A stretch of 33,175 nt of DNA from Pseudonocardia lacus (GTDB lineage: Bacteria; Actinomycetota; Actinomycetes; Mycobacteriales; Pseudonocardiaceae). Below are positions 7,887 to 15,758 of the stretch, in pieces (the first letter of the stretch is position 1; each line of letters starts with the position of its first letter). The notes under the pieces were generated by a model. The model saw only the letters and a program-made list of their open reading frames with translations, was not told where the DNA came from and searched no databases. Location of the stretch: the NCBI RefSeq assembly GCF_018531445.1, contig NZ_JAHDTH010000080.1, forward strand, positions 1 to 33,175. Reading direction: 5' to 3'. Position numbers and translations under genes: made by a program.

Positions 7887-8786
7887 ATGACCGCTGCCGC
7901 GACCGTGCGCTCCCTGCACCGCTACCCCGTCAAGTCCATGCTGGGCGAGACGGTCGAGGAGGCCGTGCTGGGGGCGGCCGGGGTGGTCGGCGACCGCGGC
8001 TACGCCGTCGTCGACGCCGAGGACGGCGCGGTGGCCAGCGCCAAGCACCCGCGCAAGTGGGCGCGGCTGCTCGACCTGCGCGCGGCCTACCTGGAGGAGC
8101 CCCGCGACGGCGAGGCGCTGCCCCCGGTGGCGATCACCTTCCCCGACGGCGGCACCCGCCGCAGCGACGACCCGGCCGTCGACGAGGCGATCTCGGCGCA
8201 CGTGGGCCGGCCGGTCCGGCTCACCAGCAAGGCCCCGGAGCGGCCGGTGTTCGAGGAGCAGTGGCCGGACATCGACGGGCTCGCGCCGCGGGAGTTCATC
8301 ACCGGCACCACGTCCTCGCACACCGACGGCGAGCCGGTCAGCACCCTGCAGCTGGCCGCGCTCGCCCCGGCGGGCAGCTTCGTCGACCTGGCCGTGCTGC
8401 ACGTGCTGACGACGGCCACGTTGCGGGCGCTCTCGGCGGCCGCGCCGGACTCGTCGTTCGACCCGCGCCGCTACCGGCCCAACGTGCTGCTCGACGTGCC
8501 CGAGACCTCGTTCGCCGAGGACGAGTGGGTCGGCTCGGGCCTCGACATCGGCGGCGCGGGGATCACGATCCGGATGTCGACCATGCGGTGCGTGATGACC
8601 ACGCTCGCCCAGGGCGAGCTGCCCGAGGACCGCGACACGCTGCGCACCATCGCCAGGACCAACCGCCGCACCATCGAGGGCATGGGGACGTGGGCGTGCG
8701 CCGGTGTCTACGCCGACATCAGCCGCCCCGGCACCGTGCGCCGCGGTGACCCGGCCGAGGTGCGCCCGGCGGCGCCCGGCGACTGA
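7887..8786 (+). CDS. MOSC domain protein (YcbX-like molybdenum cofactor-binding oxidoreductase)
   Basis: 299 residues from ATG 7887, with weak AGGGG in front. The N-terminal MOSC_N barrel (residues 1 to about 115) starts RSLHRYPVKSMLGETVEEA and has GDRGYAVVDAEDG. The C-terminal MOSC domain contains RYRPNVLLDV and RMSTMRCVMTTLAQG with Cys235 in the position that binds the molybdenum cofactor. Relatives include mARC/YcbX proteins, which reduce N-hydroxylated compounds, and the C-terminal domain of Moco sulfurases. No fused 2Fe-2S domain is present, so a partner reductase would be needed. It converges on the oxoacid dehydrogenase E2 gene with only 19 nt between stops. A molybdopterin oxidoreductase lies 19 kb away, but a link is speculative. 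Confidence 0.88.
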   Translation: MTAAATVRSLHRYPVKSMLGETVEEAVLGAAGVVGDRGYAVVDAEDGAVASAKHPRKWARLLDLRAAYLEEPRDGEALPPVAITFPDGGTRRSDDPAVDEAISAHVGRPVRLTSKAPERPVFEEQWPDIDGLAPREFITGTTSSHTDGEPVSTLQLAALAPAGSFVDLAVLHVLTTATLRALSAAAPDSSFDPRRYRPNVLLDVPETSFAEDEWVGSGLDIGGAGITIRMSTMRCVMTTLAQGELPEDRDTLRTIARTNRRTIEGMGTWACAGVYADISRPGTVRRGDPAEVRPAAPGD

Positions 8787-8805
8787 CCGGTCGCGCCGCC
8801 GGACC

Positions 8806-10131
8806 TCACAGCTCGGCCAGCGCCGAGAGCGGGTCCTCGATCGCGTCTGCGACGAACCGCAGGAACCCCGCGGCCGTGCCGCCGTCGCAGACGCGGTGGT
8901 CGAACACCAGCGACAGCTGGGTGATGTGGCGGGGGACGACCTCCCCGCCCACCACCCAGGGGCGCGGCAGGATCCGGCCCATGCCCAGGATCGCGACCTC
9001 GGGGTGGTTGACGATGGCGGCGCTGCCGTCCACGCCCAGCACGCCGTAGTTGTTCAGGGTGAACGAGCCGCCGGTCAGCTCGGCGGGGGTGGCCGAGCCG
9101 TCGCGCGCGGCGGTGGTGAGCCTGCGCAGCTCGGCGTCCAGGGCCCGCATCCCGAGCCGGTGCGCGTCGCGCACGACCGGCACGAGCAGGCCGCGGTCGG
9201 TCTGCGCTGCGATGCCGAGGTTGACCCCGTCCAGCTCGGTGACGCCGGCGCCGTCGGGGTCGAGGCGGGAGTTCAGCGGGGGGAACGCGGCCAGCCCGGC
9301 CACCACGAACCGGGCCACGACGCCGAGGATCCCCGGGCGGGGGCGGCGGTCGTCGAGGGCGGCGCGGAACTCCAGCAGCGCGGTGGCGTCCACGTCGACC
9401 CAGGTGGTGGCGTCCGGGACCTCGCGGCGGCTGCGGGCCAGCGCGTCGGCCGCGGCCCGGCGCACGCCGGTGAGGGGGACGCGCGCCCGGACCGGCAGGC
9501 CCGTGCGGGCGTCCCGGTCGCGCCCGGGAGCGGGAGCTGCGGTGGTGGCTGTGCTGGTGGCTGTGCTGGTGGCTGTGCTGGTGGCTGTGCTGGCAGCGGT
9601 ACCGGTGGCCGTGCCGGTCGCCGCGGCGATGGCGGCCTCCACGTCGCGGCGGACGATGAGCCCGCCGGGGCCGGTCCCGGTGAGCGCGGCCAGGTCGACG
9701 CCGTGGGAGCGGGCCAGCTTGCGCACGATCGGCGACTTCACCGCGGGTCGCTCGGCGCCGCCGCGGGCGTCGCCCGGGTGCCGGGCCGGGCCGCGGCGGC
9801 GCCTCGACCGCGCGGGCGCGGCGGTGGTCCCGTACCCGACCAGCACGTTCCCCGAGCCGGCTCGCTCCTCCTCGCGGTACGTCCGCGCCGCGCCGTCCTC
9901 GACCGTGATCAGCGGCGCCCCCACCGCCAGGGTCGCGCCCTCGGCGCCGTGCCGCTCGACGATCGTGCCCGCGAACGGCGACGGCACCTCGACGACGGCC
10001 TTGGCCGTCTCCACCTCGGCCACCGGGGCGTCCACGGCGACCTCGTCGCCCACCGCGACCAGCCAGCGCACGATCTGCGCCTCGGTCAGGCCCTCGCCGA
10101 GGTCGGGCAGGGTGAACACGCGCCCGCTCAT
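8806..10131 (-). CDS. bkdC: Branched-chain 2-oxoacid dehydrogenase complex E2 (dihydrolipoyl acyltransferase)
   Basis: 441 residues. The ATG at 10131 overlaps the E1beta stop as ATGA. One lipoyl domain occupies residues 1-80 with Lys44 in ETAKAVVEVPSP as lipoyl acceptor. A basic RSRRRRG segment comes next, then a peripheral subunit-binding domain (KSPIVRKLARSHGVDL ... GLIVRRDVEAAI). The linker contains exact STAT repeats. The C-terminal catalytic acyltransferase domain has the HxxxDG motif at His412-Asp416 in DHRVCDGG. It transfers acyl groups from E1 through lipoate to CoA. It is the last gene of a three-gene operon. No E3 gene is nearby, so a shared lipoamide dehydrogenase is presumed. A pyruvate-type complex is possible, but E1 style and the Lrp neighbour favour branched-chain substrates. 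Confidence 0.92.
   Translation of the reverse strand: MSGRVFTLPDLGEGLTEAQIVRWLVAVGDEVAVDAPVAEVETAKAVVEVPSPFAGTIVERHGAEGATLAVGAPLITVEDGAARTYREEERAGSGNVLVGYGTTAAPARSRRRRGPARHPGDARGGAERPAVKSPIVRKLARSHGVDLAALTGTGPGGLIVRRDVEAAIAAATGTATGTAASTATSTATSTATSTATTAAPAPGRDRDARTGLPVRARVPLTGVRRAAADALARSRREVPDATTWVDVDATALLEFRAALDDRRPRPGILGVVARFVVAGLAAFPPLNSRLDPDGAGVTELDGVNLGIAAQTDRGLLVPVVRDAHRLGMRALDAELRRLTTAARDGSATPAELTGGSFTLNNYGVLGVDGSAAIVNHPEVAILGMGRILPRPWVVGGEVVPRHITQLSLVFDHRVCDGGTAAGFLRFVADAIEDPLSALAEL
9544..9591. repeat. Four exact 12-bp tandem repeats inside the E2 linker
   Basis: On the plus strand GGTGGCTGTGCT is repeated four times without change. On the coding strand it encodes (Ser-Thr-Ala-Thr)n in the flexible linker between the subunit-binding and catalytic domains of E2. 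The period is a multiple of three, so expansion or loss changes linker length without a frameshift. Confidence 0.9.
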
Positions 10132-11117
10132 GTCGCGTCCCACTGCAGGTCGTCGACGACGTCGAGGATGCGGTCGGTGCCCGGCAGGTAGTACCCCTCC
10201 AGCTCCGGCGGCGGGTAGGGCACGTCGAAGCCGGTCACCCGGCGGACCGGGGCCTCCAGGTGGTGGAAGCAGCGCTCGGTGACCCGGGCGACGACCTCGG
10301 AGGCGACCGAGGCGAACCCCGGCGCCTCGGCCACGACGACGGCCCGCCCGGTGCGGCGCACCTCGGCGCACACCGTGTCGTCGTCGAAGGGCACGATCGA
10401 GCGGAGGTCGACGACCCCCACGTCGCGGCCGTCCGTGGCGGCCCGTTCGGCGGCGGCCAGCGCGACCGGCACCGAGGGCCCGTAGGCGATCAGGGTGGCG
10501 TCGCGGCCGGCCCGGCGCACGACGGCCCGCCCGATCGGCGGCGCGGGGGCCAGCACGTCGACCTCCTCGGCGAGGAAGTAGTGCTTCTTCGGCTCCAGGA
10601 ACACCACCGGGTCGGGCAGCTCGATCGCGGCCCGCAGCAGGGCGTAGGCGTCGGCGTTGGTGGCCGGCGCGAGCACGGTCAGGCCGGGGGTGTGCGCGTA
10701 GTAGGCCTCCGAGGAGTCGCTGTGGTGCTCGACGCCGCCGATGCCGCCCGCGTAGGGGATGCGGATGACCAGCGGCAGCCGCACCCGCCCCCGGGTGCGG
10801 TTCGCGAACTTCGCCACGTGGCTGACGACCTGCTCGAAGGCCGGGTAGGCGAACGCGTCGAACTGCATCTCCACCACCGGGCGCAGGCCGTTCATCGCCA
10901 TGCCGACGGCCAGCCCGACGATCCCGGACTCGGCCAGCGGCGTGTCGAAGCAGCGCTGCTCGCCGAAGTCGCGGGTCAGCCCGTCGGTCACCCGGAACAC
11001 CCCGCCGAGCGGGCCGACGTCCTCGCCGAACACGACGACCGACCGGTCCGCGGTCAGCGCGTCGCGCAGCGCGGTGTTGATCGCCTGCGCCATGGTCAGC
11101 TTCCGCGCGCCCGTCAC
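10128..11117 (-). CDS. bkdB: 2-oxoacid dehydrogenase E1 component, beta subunit
   Basis: 329 residues from GTG 11117, which overlaps the E1alpha stop as GTGA; GGAGGGG lies just upstream. ATG 11093 is an alternative eight codons in. Transketolase-like pyrimidine-binding domain: FGEDVGPLGGVFRVTDGL near 30-47, LAESGIVGLAVGMAMNGLRPVVEMQF, and the potassium/cofactor region GGVEHHSDSSEAYY. The C-terminal transketolase domain contains PVVFLEPKKHYF, then VDLRSIVPFDDD and VVVAEAPGFASVASEV. With the alpha subunit it binds thiamine diphosphate and decarboxylates 2-oxoacids, most likely from valine, leucine and isoleucine. Its own stop overlaps the E2 start as ATGA, so the three subunits are translationally coupled. 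Confidence 0.94.
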   Translation of the reverse strand: MTGARKLTMAQAINTALRDALTADRSVVVFGEDVGPLGGVFRVTDGLTRDFGEQRCFDTPLAESGIVGLAVGMAMNGLRPVVEMQFDAFAYPAFEQVVSHVAKFANRTRGRVRLPLVIRIPYAGGIGGVEHHSDSSEAYYAHTPGLTVLAPATNADAYALLRAAIELPDPVVFLEPKKHYFLAEEVDVLAPAPPIGRAVVRRAGRDATLIAYGPSVPVALAAAERAATDGRDVGVVDLRSIVPFDDDTVCAEVRRTGRAVVVAEAPGFASVASEVVARVTERCFHHLEAPVRRVTGFDVPYPPPELEGYYLPGTDRILDVVDDLQWDAT

Positions 11118-12172
11118 GACCCCTCCAGCTCCAGTTCGGTGCGCAGCAGCGCCCGCTGCTCGGCCAGCTGGGCCGTCGGCGTGGCGTAGACGTGCGCGAA
11201 CATCTCCTCGGGGTCGACCCCGCCGCCGCGGGTGACCCCGTCGCGGGTGCGCGCGGCCAGCGCCTCGGCCGCGGCGGCGTACTCGGCCTGCAGCTGCTCG
11301 GTCAGCGCGCCGCGGGCCACCAGGTGGGCCCGCAGGCGCAGCAGCGGGTCGCGCAGCGCCCACCCGGCGACCTCGTCCTCGCCGCGGTAGCGGCCGGCGT
11401 CGTCGGCGTTGGTGTGGGCGTCCATGCGGTAGGTGTCGGCCTCGACCAGGGTCGGGCCCCCGCCGTCGCGGGCGCGCCGCACGGCCTCGCCCAGCACGAC
11501 CGTCAGCGCGGCCAGGTCGTTGCCGTCGACCAGCACGCCGGGCATGCCGTAGCCGACGGCCTTGGCCGCCAGCGACGGCGCGGCCGTCTGGCGGGCCAGC
11601 GGGACCGAGATGGCGTACTTGTTGTTCTGCACGAGGAAGACCACCGGGGCGCCGAGCACGGCGGCGAAGTTGCACGCCTCGTGGAAGTCGCCCTCGCTGG
11701 TCGCCCCGTCCCCGCACAGCGCCATGACGACGTCGTCGTCGCCCTTGAGGCGCGCGGCGTGCCCGACGCCGACGGCGTGCAGCAGTTGCGTGGCCAGCGG
11801 CGTGGCCTGCGGCGCCACCCGGTGCGCGAGCGGGTCGTAGCCGCAGTGCCAGTCGCCGCGCAGCAGGGTGAGCACCTCGACCGGGTCGACGCCCCGGGCG
11901 ACGACGGCGGCGGTGTCGCGGTAGGTGGGGAACAGCCAGTCCCGCTCCGCGAGCACCGCGGCGGCCGCGACCTGGCAGGCCTCCTGGCCGCGCGAGGACG
12001 GGTAGACCGCGAGGCGGCCCTGGCGCACGAGCGCCCCGGCCTGCTCGTTGAGCCTGCGGGCCAGCACCATCGCGCGGTAGCCGGCCAGCAGCTCGGCGAC
12101 CGGCGGGGGCGCGGGCGCCCCGGCCGCGACCTCGCCGTCGGGCTCGACGATCCGGACCGTTGCGGTGTCCAC
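11114..12172 (-). CDS. bkdA: 2-oxoacid dehydrogenase E1 component, alpha subunit
   Basis: 352 residues from GTG 12172, with GGGAGGAG about 6 nt upstream. The thiamine diphosphate motif runs from GDG at 154-156 to NN at 183-184. The flanking YPSSRGQEACQVAAA, WLFPTYRDTAAVVARG, the phosphorylation-loop region DTYRMDAHTNADDAGRYR and a short C-terminal tail are typical of BkdA-type E1alpha. The subunit starts decarboxylation of the 2-oxoacid and passes the acyl group to lipoyl-E2. It is the first gene of the operon. It is divergent from an Lrp/AsnC regulator 168 nt away, which is the classic arrangement for bkd operons induced by branched-chain amino acids. Substrate class is inferred from this context. 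Confidence 0.93.
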   Translation of the reverse strand: MDTATVRIVEPDGEVAAGAPAPPPVAELLAGYRAMVLARRLNEQAGALVRQGRLAVYPSSRGQEACQVAAAAVLAERDWLFPTYRDTAAVVARGVDPVEVLTLLRGDWHCGYDPLAHRVAPQATPLATQLLHAVGVGHAARLKGDDDVVMALCGDGATSEGDFHEACNFAAVLGAPVVFLVQNNKYAISVPLARQTAAPSLAAKAVGYGMPGVLVDGNDLAALTVVLGEAVRRARDGGGPTLVEADTYRMDAHTNADDAGRYRGEDEVAGWALRDPLLRLRAHLVARGALTEQLQAEYAAAAEALAARTRDGVTRGGGVDPEEMFAHVYATPTAQLAEQRALLRTELELEGS

Positions 12173-12340
12173 CGGTGCTCCTCCCGACGTCGGGACGTGA
12201 AGACGACGAGTCGCATCCTGACCCCCGGACCGGTCGATCGGCCATGATGTGGGGGCGGAGGCGGACGGATGGCCGTGGCGGCGCCCGTGGGCGTCCGTTC
12301 GTCCACGGCGACCGGCACCGGGGGAGGGGCGGGCGGACGG
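12173..12340. promoter_or_regulatory. Divergent promoter region between bkdA and the Lrp/AsnC gene
   Basis: This 168-nt gap must carry both promoters and probably the Lrp-type operator. It contains the 8-bp palindrome GACCGGTC followed closely by CGATCG around 12228-12240. No long Lrp box is obvious by eye, so the region is marked on position and context rather than on a defined motif. Confidence 0.4.
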
Positions 12341-12796
12341 ATGGCGCAGCAGGGCGTGGACGAGCTCGACCGCCGGATCGTGGCCGCGCTGCAGGCCGAC
12401 GGCAGGCTCTCGGTGCGCGCGCTGGCCGAGCGGGTCAACACCTCCCGCGCCGCCGCGCACGCCCGGCTGCAGCGGCTGGTCCGCACCGGGGTCATCACCG
12501 GCTTCACCGCCACCGTCGACCCGGCGCGCACCGGGCTGGGCACCTCGGCCTACGTCACGATGGCCGTGCGCCAGCACGTGTGGCGCGACCTGCGCGAGCG
12601 GCTCAGGGCCATCCCGGAGGTCCGGCACATGGCGCTGGTCGGCGGCGAGTTCGACGTGATCCTGCTGGTGCGCGCGGCCGACAACGACGCCCTGCGCCGG
12701 GTCGTGCTCGAACAGCTGCAGTCCATCCCCGGGGTGCTGTCCACCCGCACCTCGCTGATCTTCGAGGACATCGGGAACCCGGGCCCGGCCGGGTGA
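12341..12796 (+). CDS. Lrp/AsnC family transcriptional regulator, probable regulator of the bkd operon
   Basis: 151 residues from ATG 12341, the normal length for the family. An in-frame ATG at 12269 would add a 24-residue low-complexity Gly/Ser/Thr-rich segment, so I reject it. The helix-turn-helix is at about 8-55 (VDELDRRIVAALQADGRLSVRALAERV then SRAAAHARLQRL). The C-terminal alpha/beta RAM domain that binds amino acids has the VGGEFDVILLVRA strand typical of Lrp, and ends STRTSLIFED. Related BkdR proteins activate branched-chain oxoacid dehydrogenase operons in response to branched-chain amino acids. That role fits its divergent position from bkdA but is inference. Confidence 0.92.
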   Translation: MAQQGVDELDRRIVAALQADGRLSVRALAERVNTSRAAAHARLQRLVRTGVITGFTATVDPARTGLGTSAYVTMAVRQHVWRDLRERLRAIPEVRHMALVGGEFDVILLVRAADNDALRRVVLEQLQSIPGVLSTRTSLIFEDIGNPGPAG

Positions 12797-12812
12797 CGCT
12801 CCCGACCCCCGG

Positions 12813-13154
12813 TCAGGAGGTGCGGTCGGGCGGGCCGTCCGCACCCGGCCCGCGCACCATCACCCAGGTCGCCAGCGCCATCAGCCCCAGCAGCAGGTAG
12901 AGCACCCACCACGACGACGGCACCACGACCAGCACGAGCACCAGCCCGACCACCACCGCGATCACGAGCGTCCGCCGCTCGCGGGGCAGCGCCACGGTGA
13001 CGTGGTCGTCGCCGCGCATCCGGCGGGTGAACGTCGGGTCGTCGCGCAGGAGGTCCTGCTCGATGCGGCGCAGCGCGCTCTGCTCGCGCGCCGACAGGGA
13101 CCGGCGCCCGCGGGCGCGGTCGTCCGGGTCGAACGGGATCGGGTCGGGCATCAT
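12813..13154 (-). CDS. DUF3040 family small membrane protein
   Basis: 113 residues from ATG 13154, preceded by GAGAGG; the next codon is also ATG. The N-terminal cytosolic part has LSAREQSALRRIEQDLLRDDPTF, the hallmark of actinobacterial DUF3040. One long hydrophobic stretch at about 62-100 follows (IAVVVGLVLVLVVV then WWVLYLLLGLMALATWVMV), likely a two-helix hairpin. A short polar tail ends the chain. The function of the family is unknown. It converges on the Lrp gene with 16 nt between stops. It lies downstream of and on the same strand as the GAF-ANTAR gene, with a GC-rich inverted repeat between them. Confidence 0.82.
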   Translation of the reverse strand: MMPDPIPFDPDDRARGRRSLSAREQSALRRIEQDLLRDDPTFTRRMRGDDHVTVALPRERRTLVIAVVVGLVLVLVVVPSSWWVLYLLLGLMALATWVMVRGPGADGPPDRTS

Positions 13155-13193
13155 CGGGCCTCTCGCACCGGGGCGGGCTACCCCTGCGGGCTG

Positions 13194-13208
13194 CCCGGCC
13201 CGGCCGGG
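13194..13208 (-). terminator. GC-rich inverted repeat after the GAF-ANTAR gene
   Basis: CCCGGCC-C-GGCCGGG lies 16 nt downstream of the GAF-ANTAR stop (minus strand). The one-base centre means the RNA stem would open to a shorter helix. No T-tract follows, so this is a weak terminator call. Confidence 0.35.
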
Positions 13209-13224
13209 GTCAAACAACGCGGGC

Positions 13225-14010
13225 TCACCCGTCGAGCGTGCCGGTCTCGGTCACCTCGCGGGCCACGTCCACCAGCTTGGTGTTGGTGTGCTGGGACCGC
13301 CGGCGCAGCAGCGCGAAGGCGTCCTCGGCGGTGATCCGGTGCTCGCGCATCAGGATGCCCTTGGCCTGCCCGATCAGGTCGCGGTTGGCCATGGCGACGC
13401 GCAGCTGCTCGGCCAGCCGGGACTCGGCCAGCGCGATGGCGGCCAGCGCGGCCAGCAGCCGGGCCACCGGCTCGGCGCCCTCGCGGAACGCGCCGGGCTC
13501 GGTGCCGTACAGGCTCATCGTGCCGAGCACGCCGTCGTCGACGTAGAGCGGCAGGCAGAGCATGCTCGCCACGCCGCGCTCGGCGGCGGCGTCGCGGAAG
13601 CGCGGCCAGCGGGTGTCGGAGGCCAGGTCGTGCACCCGCACGACGATCTGCTTGCGCGCGGCCGTCAGGCAGGGCCCGGTGCCGAGCTCCTGCTGCACCA
13701 CGTCGAGCTCGCGCGGGACGCCGTCGGTGGCGGCCAGGATCTCGACGCCGCCGTCGGCCCCGGTGACGATCACCCCGCAGCTGCGGGCCGCCTCGACCAG
13801 CTCGACGGCCTCCGCGGTCACCGCGGTGACCAGCTCGTGCGGGCCTCCGGCGGGGACGCGCAGCGTGCGGGCCAACCGCTCGGCGATCGACCACGCGCGC
13901 ACCGGCTCGCCGGTGGACCGGTCGCCGCCCGGGACGCCGACGGCGCGGCCGAAGCCGCCGGTCGTGGCCGGGTGGAAGGGCGCGTCGGTCTGCACCCGCG
14001 GTTCCTGCAT
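13225..14010 (-). CDS. GAF and ANTAR domain protein (RNA-binding antiterminator)
   Basis: 261 residues from ATG 14010. A GAF sensor domain spans about 45-195, with VVQQELGTGPCLTA, DTRWPRFRDAAAERGVASMLCLPL and LGTMSLYG. It is followed by an ANTAR RNA-binding domain at about 203-253 (RDLIGQAKGILMREHRIT and DAFALLRRRSQHTN). ANTAR proteins bind paired stem-loops in leader RNA and prevent termination. GAF-ANTAR proteins are abundant in actinomycetes and usually of unknown signal. There is no obvious ligand-binding Cys pair or haem motif. The gene is divergent from a SigB/F-type sigma factor gene, suggesting a stress regulatory pair. Its RNA targets cannot be read from this window. Confidence 0.9.
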   Translation of the reverse strand: MQEPRVQTDAPFHPATTGGFGRAVGVPGGDRSTGEPVRAWSIAERLARTLRVPAGGPHELVTAVTAEAVELVEAARSCGVIVTGADGGVEILAATDGVPRELDVVQQELGTGPCLTAARKQIVVRVHDLASDTRWPRFRDAAAERGVASMLCLPLYVDDGVLGTMSLYGTEPGAFREGAEPVARLLAALAAIALAESRLAEQLRVAMANRDLIGQAKGILMREHRITAEDAFALLRRRSQHTNTKLVDVAREVTETGTLDG

Positions 14011-14085
14011 CGCCGTCCTCCCGAGCGCCCGCCGCCGATCCGACCGCGAGACCTTACCGGGCGCTTCCGCCGCCCGCGGTCCTCC

Positions 14086-14136
14086 GTTCGGGGTGCGGCT
14101 GTTCGGGGCGCGCCTTCTCGAACATCGAACTACAGT
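14086..14136 (+). promoter_or_regulatory. Promoter/operator candidate upstream of the sigma factor gene
   Basis: GTTCGGGG is repeated at 14086 and 14101 (15 bp apart). CGAAC follows at 14119 and 14126, so GTTCG and CGAAC form nested inverted pairs. A TACAGT hexamer at 14131-14136 fits a -10 box, giving a leader of about 65 nt. No clear -35 is visible, which would suit an activator-dependent promoter. Confidence 0.38.
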
Positions 14137-14206
14137 CGGACGGGCGCGCCCACCACAGCGCGCACCGGGTGCAGATTCGCCGCCCCCCGCCGAGCATGGA
14201 GGCGGC

Positions 14207-15025
14207 GTGACCGCTGCCGTTGTACCGACACCGGTCGGCCCGAACCAGCGCGACGCGTCCGGCTACGCCCACCTTCTGCCGCTGCTGCGGCGGATGGCCG
14301 GGCTGAGCGCGGGCGACCCCGTCCGCGCGGCCCTGCGCAACGACGTCGTGCTGGCCCTGCTGCCGGTCGTGCGCAACATCGCCGCACGGCATTGCGCGGT
14401 GCCCGCCGCCCGCGAGGAGCTGGTCCAGGTCGGTACCGTTGGCCTGATCACGGCGATCGACCGGTGGGACCCCGAGCTGTCCCCCGACGACGTCCTGGGC
14501 TACGTGGTGCCGTGCGTGCGCGGCGAGATCCTGCGCCACTTCCGCGACCGGACCTGGGCCGTGCGCGTGTCTCGCCGGCTCAAGGACCTCACCGTCTCGA
14601 TCAACCACGCGCTCGGCCCGCTGGCCCAGAGCCTGGGTCGCCCGCCGCGGCCCAGCGAGCTGGCCGAGCGGATCGGGGTCGGCGTGGCCGAGGTCCTGGA
14701 GGCGCTGGAAGCGCAGGACAGCCGCCACGCCGCGAGCCTGGACGCCCTGCTGGACCCGGAGACCGGCGCCGGCGACCGGTTCGGCGGCCCCGACCCGGCG
14801 CTGGCCCGCATCGAGGACGCGCACGCGCTGGGACCGCTGCTGGAGGCCCTGCCCGAGCGCGAGCGCGAGATCCTGCTGCTGCGCTTCTTCGGCAACCGGA
14901 CCCAGACCCAGATCGCCAGCCAGATGGGCATCTCCCAGATGCACGTCTCGCGGCTGCTCTCGCGCACGCTGCGCGAACTGCGCGGCGCGCTGCTCGGGGA
15001 AGGGCTGGCCGCGGGCGGGACCTGA
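14207..15025 (+). CDS. RNA polymerase sigma factor, SigB/SigF/SigG type (group 3)
   Basis: 272 residues from GTG 14207, with GGAGG in front. Region 2 spans about 35-110 (VRNIAARHCAVPAAREELVQVGTVGLITAIDRWDPE, then YVVPCVRGEILRHFRD). Region 3 follows (VSRRLKDLTVSINHALGPLAQSLGR then PSELAERIGV). Region 4 spans about 215-262 with LPEREREILLLRFFGN and TQTQIASQMGISQMHVSRLLSR. The AQxLGRxPxxSELA and ISQMHVSRLL signatures are typical of stress and development sigma factors of the SigB/F/G group. Such factors are normally held by an anti-sigma kinase, but none is encoded adjacent. The gene is divergent from the GAF-ANTAR gene. Confidence 0.93.
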   Translation: MTAAVVPTPVGPNQRDASGYAHLLPLLRRMAGLSAGDPVRAALRNDVVLALLPVVRNIAARHCAVPAAREELVQVGTVGLITAIDRWDPELSPDDVLGYVVPCVRGEILRHFRDRTWAVRVSRRLKDLTVSINHALGPLAQSLGRPPRPSELAERIGVGVAEVLEALEAQDSRHAASLDALLDPETGAGDRFGGPDPALARIEDAHALGPLLEALPEREREILLLRFFGNRTQTQIASQMGISQMHVSRLLSRTLRELRGALLGEGLAAGGT

Positions 15026-15119
15026 GCGCGCCGCCACGACCCCACCGATCCTGACGGGCCGCCCACGGTTCCGGACGACCACCGCGAATTCGGGGGCCGG
15101 GCCCGCCCCCGACCTGATA

Positions 15120-15151
15120 TACCCCTGGGGGGTACCAACGACCTGGGGGTA
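15120..15151 (+). promoter_or_regulatory. CsoR/RcnR-type G-tract operator
   Basis: TACCCC-TGG-GGGGTA (15120-15134) is an inverted repeat with the A/T-flanked C and G tracts typical of CsoR/RcnR-family sites (copper or persulfide sensors). A third half-site GGGGTA at 15146-15151 lies 17 bp further on. Its G-run also serves as the likely ribosome binding site of the gene starting at 15157. Confidence 0.55.
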
Positions 15152-15156
15152 ACGAG

Positions 15157-15744
15157 ATGACGAGCACGCACCTCACCGAGCGGTCCAAGCGATCGACCCG
15201 GACCGACGGCATCGCCCGGGCCGCCCGGCGCTGGCCGGCGGTCGCCGGTGCCGGCCTGGCCGTGGCCACCGGGATCGGCCTGGTCGCCGCGGGGGAGGTC
15301 GCCCCGGTGGTCACCGCGTCCGGGTTCGTCTACCTCGGCGCCGCCGCCCTGGGCCGCGGCTGGGCGGCGTGGCCGGCGTTCGGGGCGTCCTTCGTGCTGA
15401 TCGGCCTCGGGCGCGCGCTGCCCGGGTTCGGCCCGACCTGGGTGATGCTGGGCGTGGCCGTCGCACTCACCGCGTACGGCCTGCTGCGCGGGCGCGCCCA
15501 GCCGTGGTGGGGGTTGCCGCTGCAGGCCGGGGCGCTCGCGGTGCTGGCCGCCGTGGCGCTGGTCGCGGCGCAGGCCTCGGACCCGGGGGCCGGGCTGCTG
15601 GTCGCGGGAGGGCTGCTCGCCCACGCGGCGTGGGACGTCAACCACCACCGCACCCGGCGCGTCGTCGCGCGCTCGATGGCCGAGTTCTGCGCCGTGCTCG
15701 ACACGGTCCTCGCGGTCCTCGTGCTGGTGGCGACGCTGGCCTGA
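15157..15744 (+). CDS. Multi-pass membrane protein of unknown function behind a CsoR-like site
   Basis: 195 residues from ATG 15157. After a short basic N-terminus (ERSKRSTRTDG, cytoplasmic by the positive-inside rule) there are about six hydrophobic segments, for example AVAGAGLAVATGIGLVAAG near 29-47, FGASFVLIGLGRALPGFG and WWGLPLQAGALAVLAAVALV. A conserved-looking loop HAAWDVNHHRTRRVVARSMAEFCAVLD near 155-181 carries three His and one Cys that could bind metal. I do not recognise a named family. The G-tract operator immediately upstream suggests control by a copper or persulfide sensor, but no CsoR gene is present here. A hairpin follows the stop codon. Confidence 0.75.
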   Translation: MTSTHLTERSKRSTRTDGIARAARRWPAVAGAGLAVATGIGLVAAGEVAPVVTASGFVYLGAAALGRGWAAWPAFGASFVLIGLGRALPGFGPTWVMLGVAVALTAYGLLRGRAQPWWGLPLQAGALAVLAAVALVAAQASDPGAGLLVAGGLLAHAAWDVNHHRTRRVVARSMAEFCAVLDTVLAVLVLVATLA

Positions 15745-15758
15745 GCCGGGCCACCGGT

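Noticed and set aside
9544..9591. 12-bp tandem repeat considered as a regulatory iteron or origin
   Set aside because: It is inside the E2 coding sequence, in frame, and encodes the flexible linker.
8704..10191. Plus-strand open frame opposite the E2 gene with Gly-Ala repeats (GGCAGGCAG)
   Set aside because: Mirror of the E2 coding strand; the repeats come from the STAT linker.
12269..12340. Upstream ATG for the Lrp/AsnC gene
   Set aside because: Would add 24 low-complexity residues not found in the family; ATG 12341 gives the standard length.
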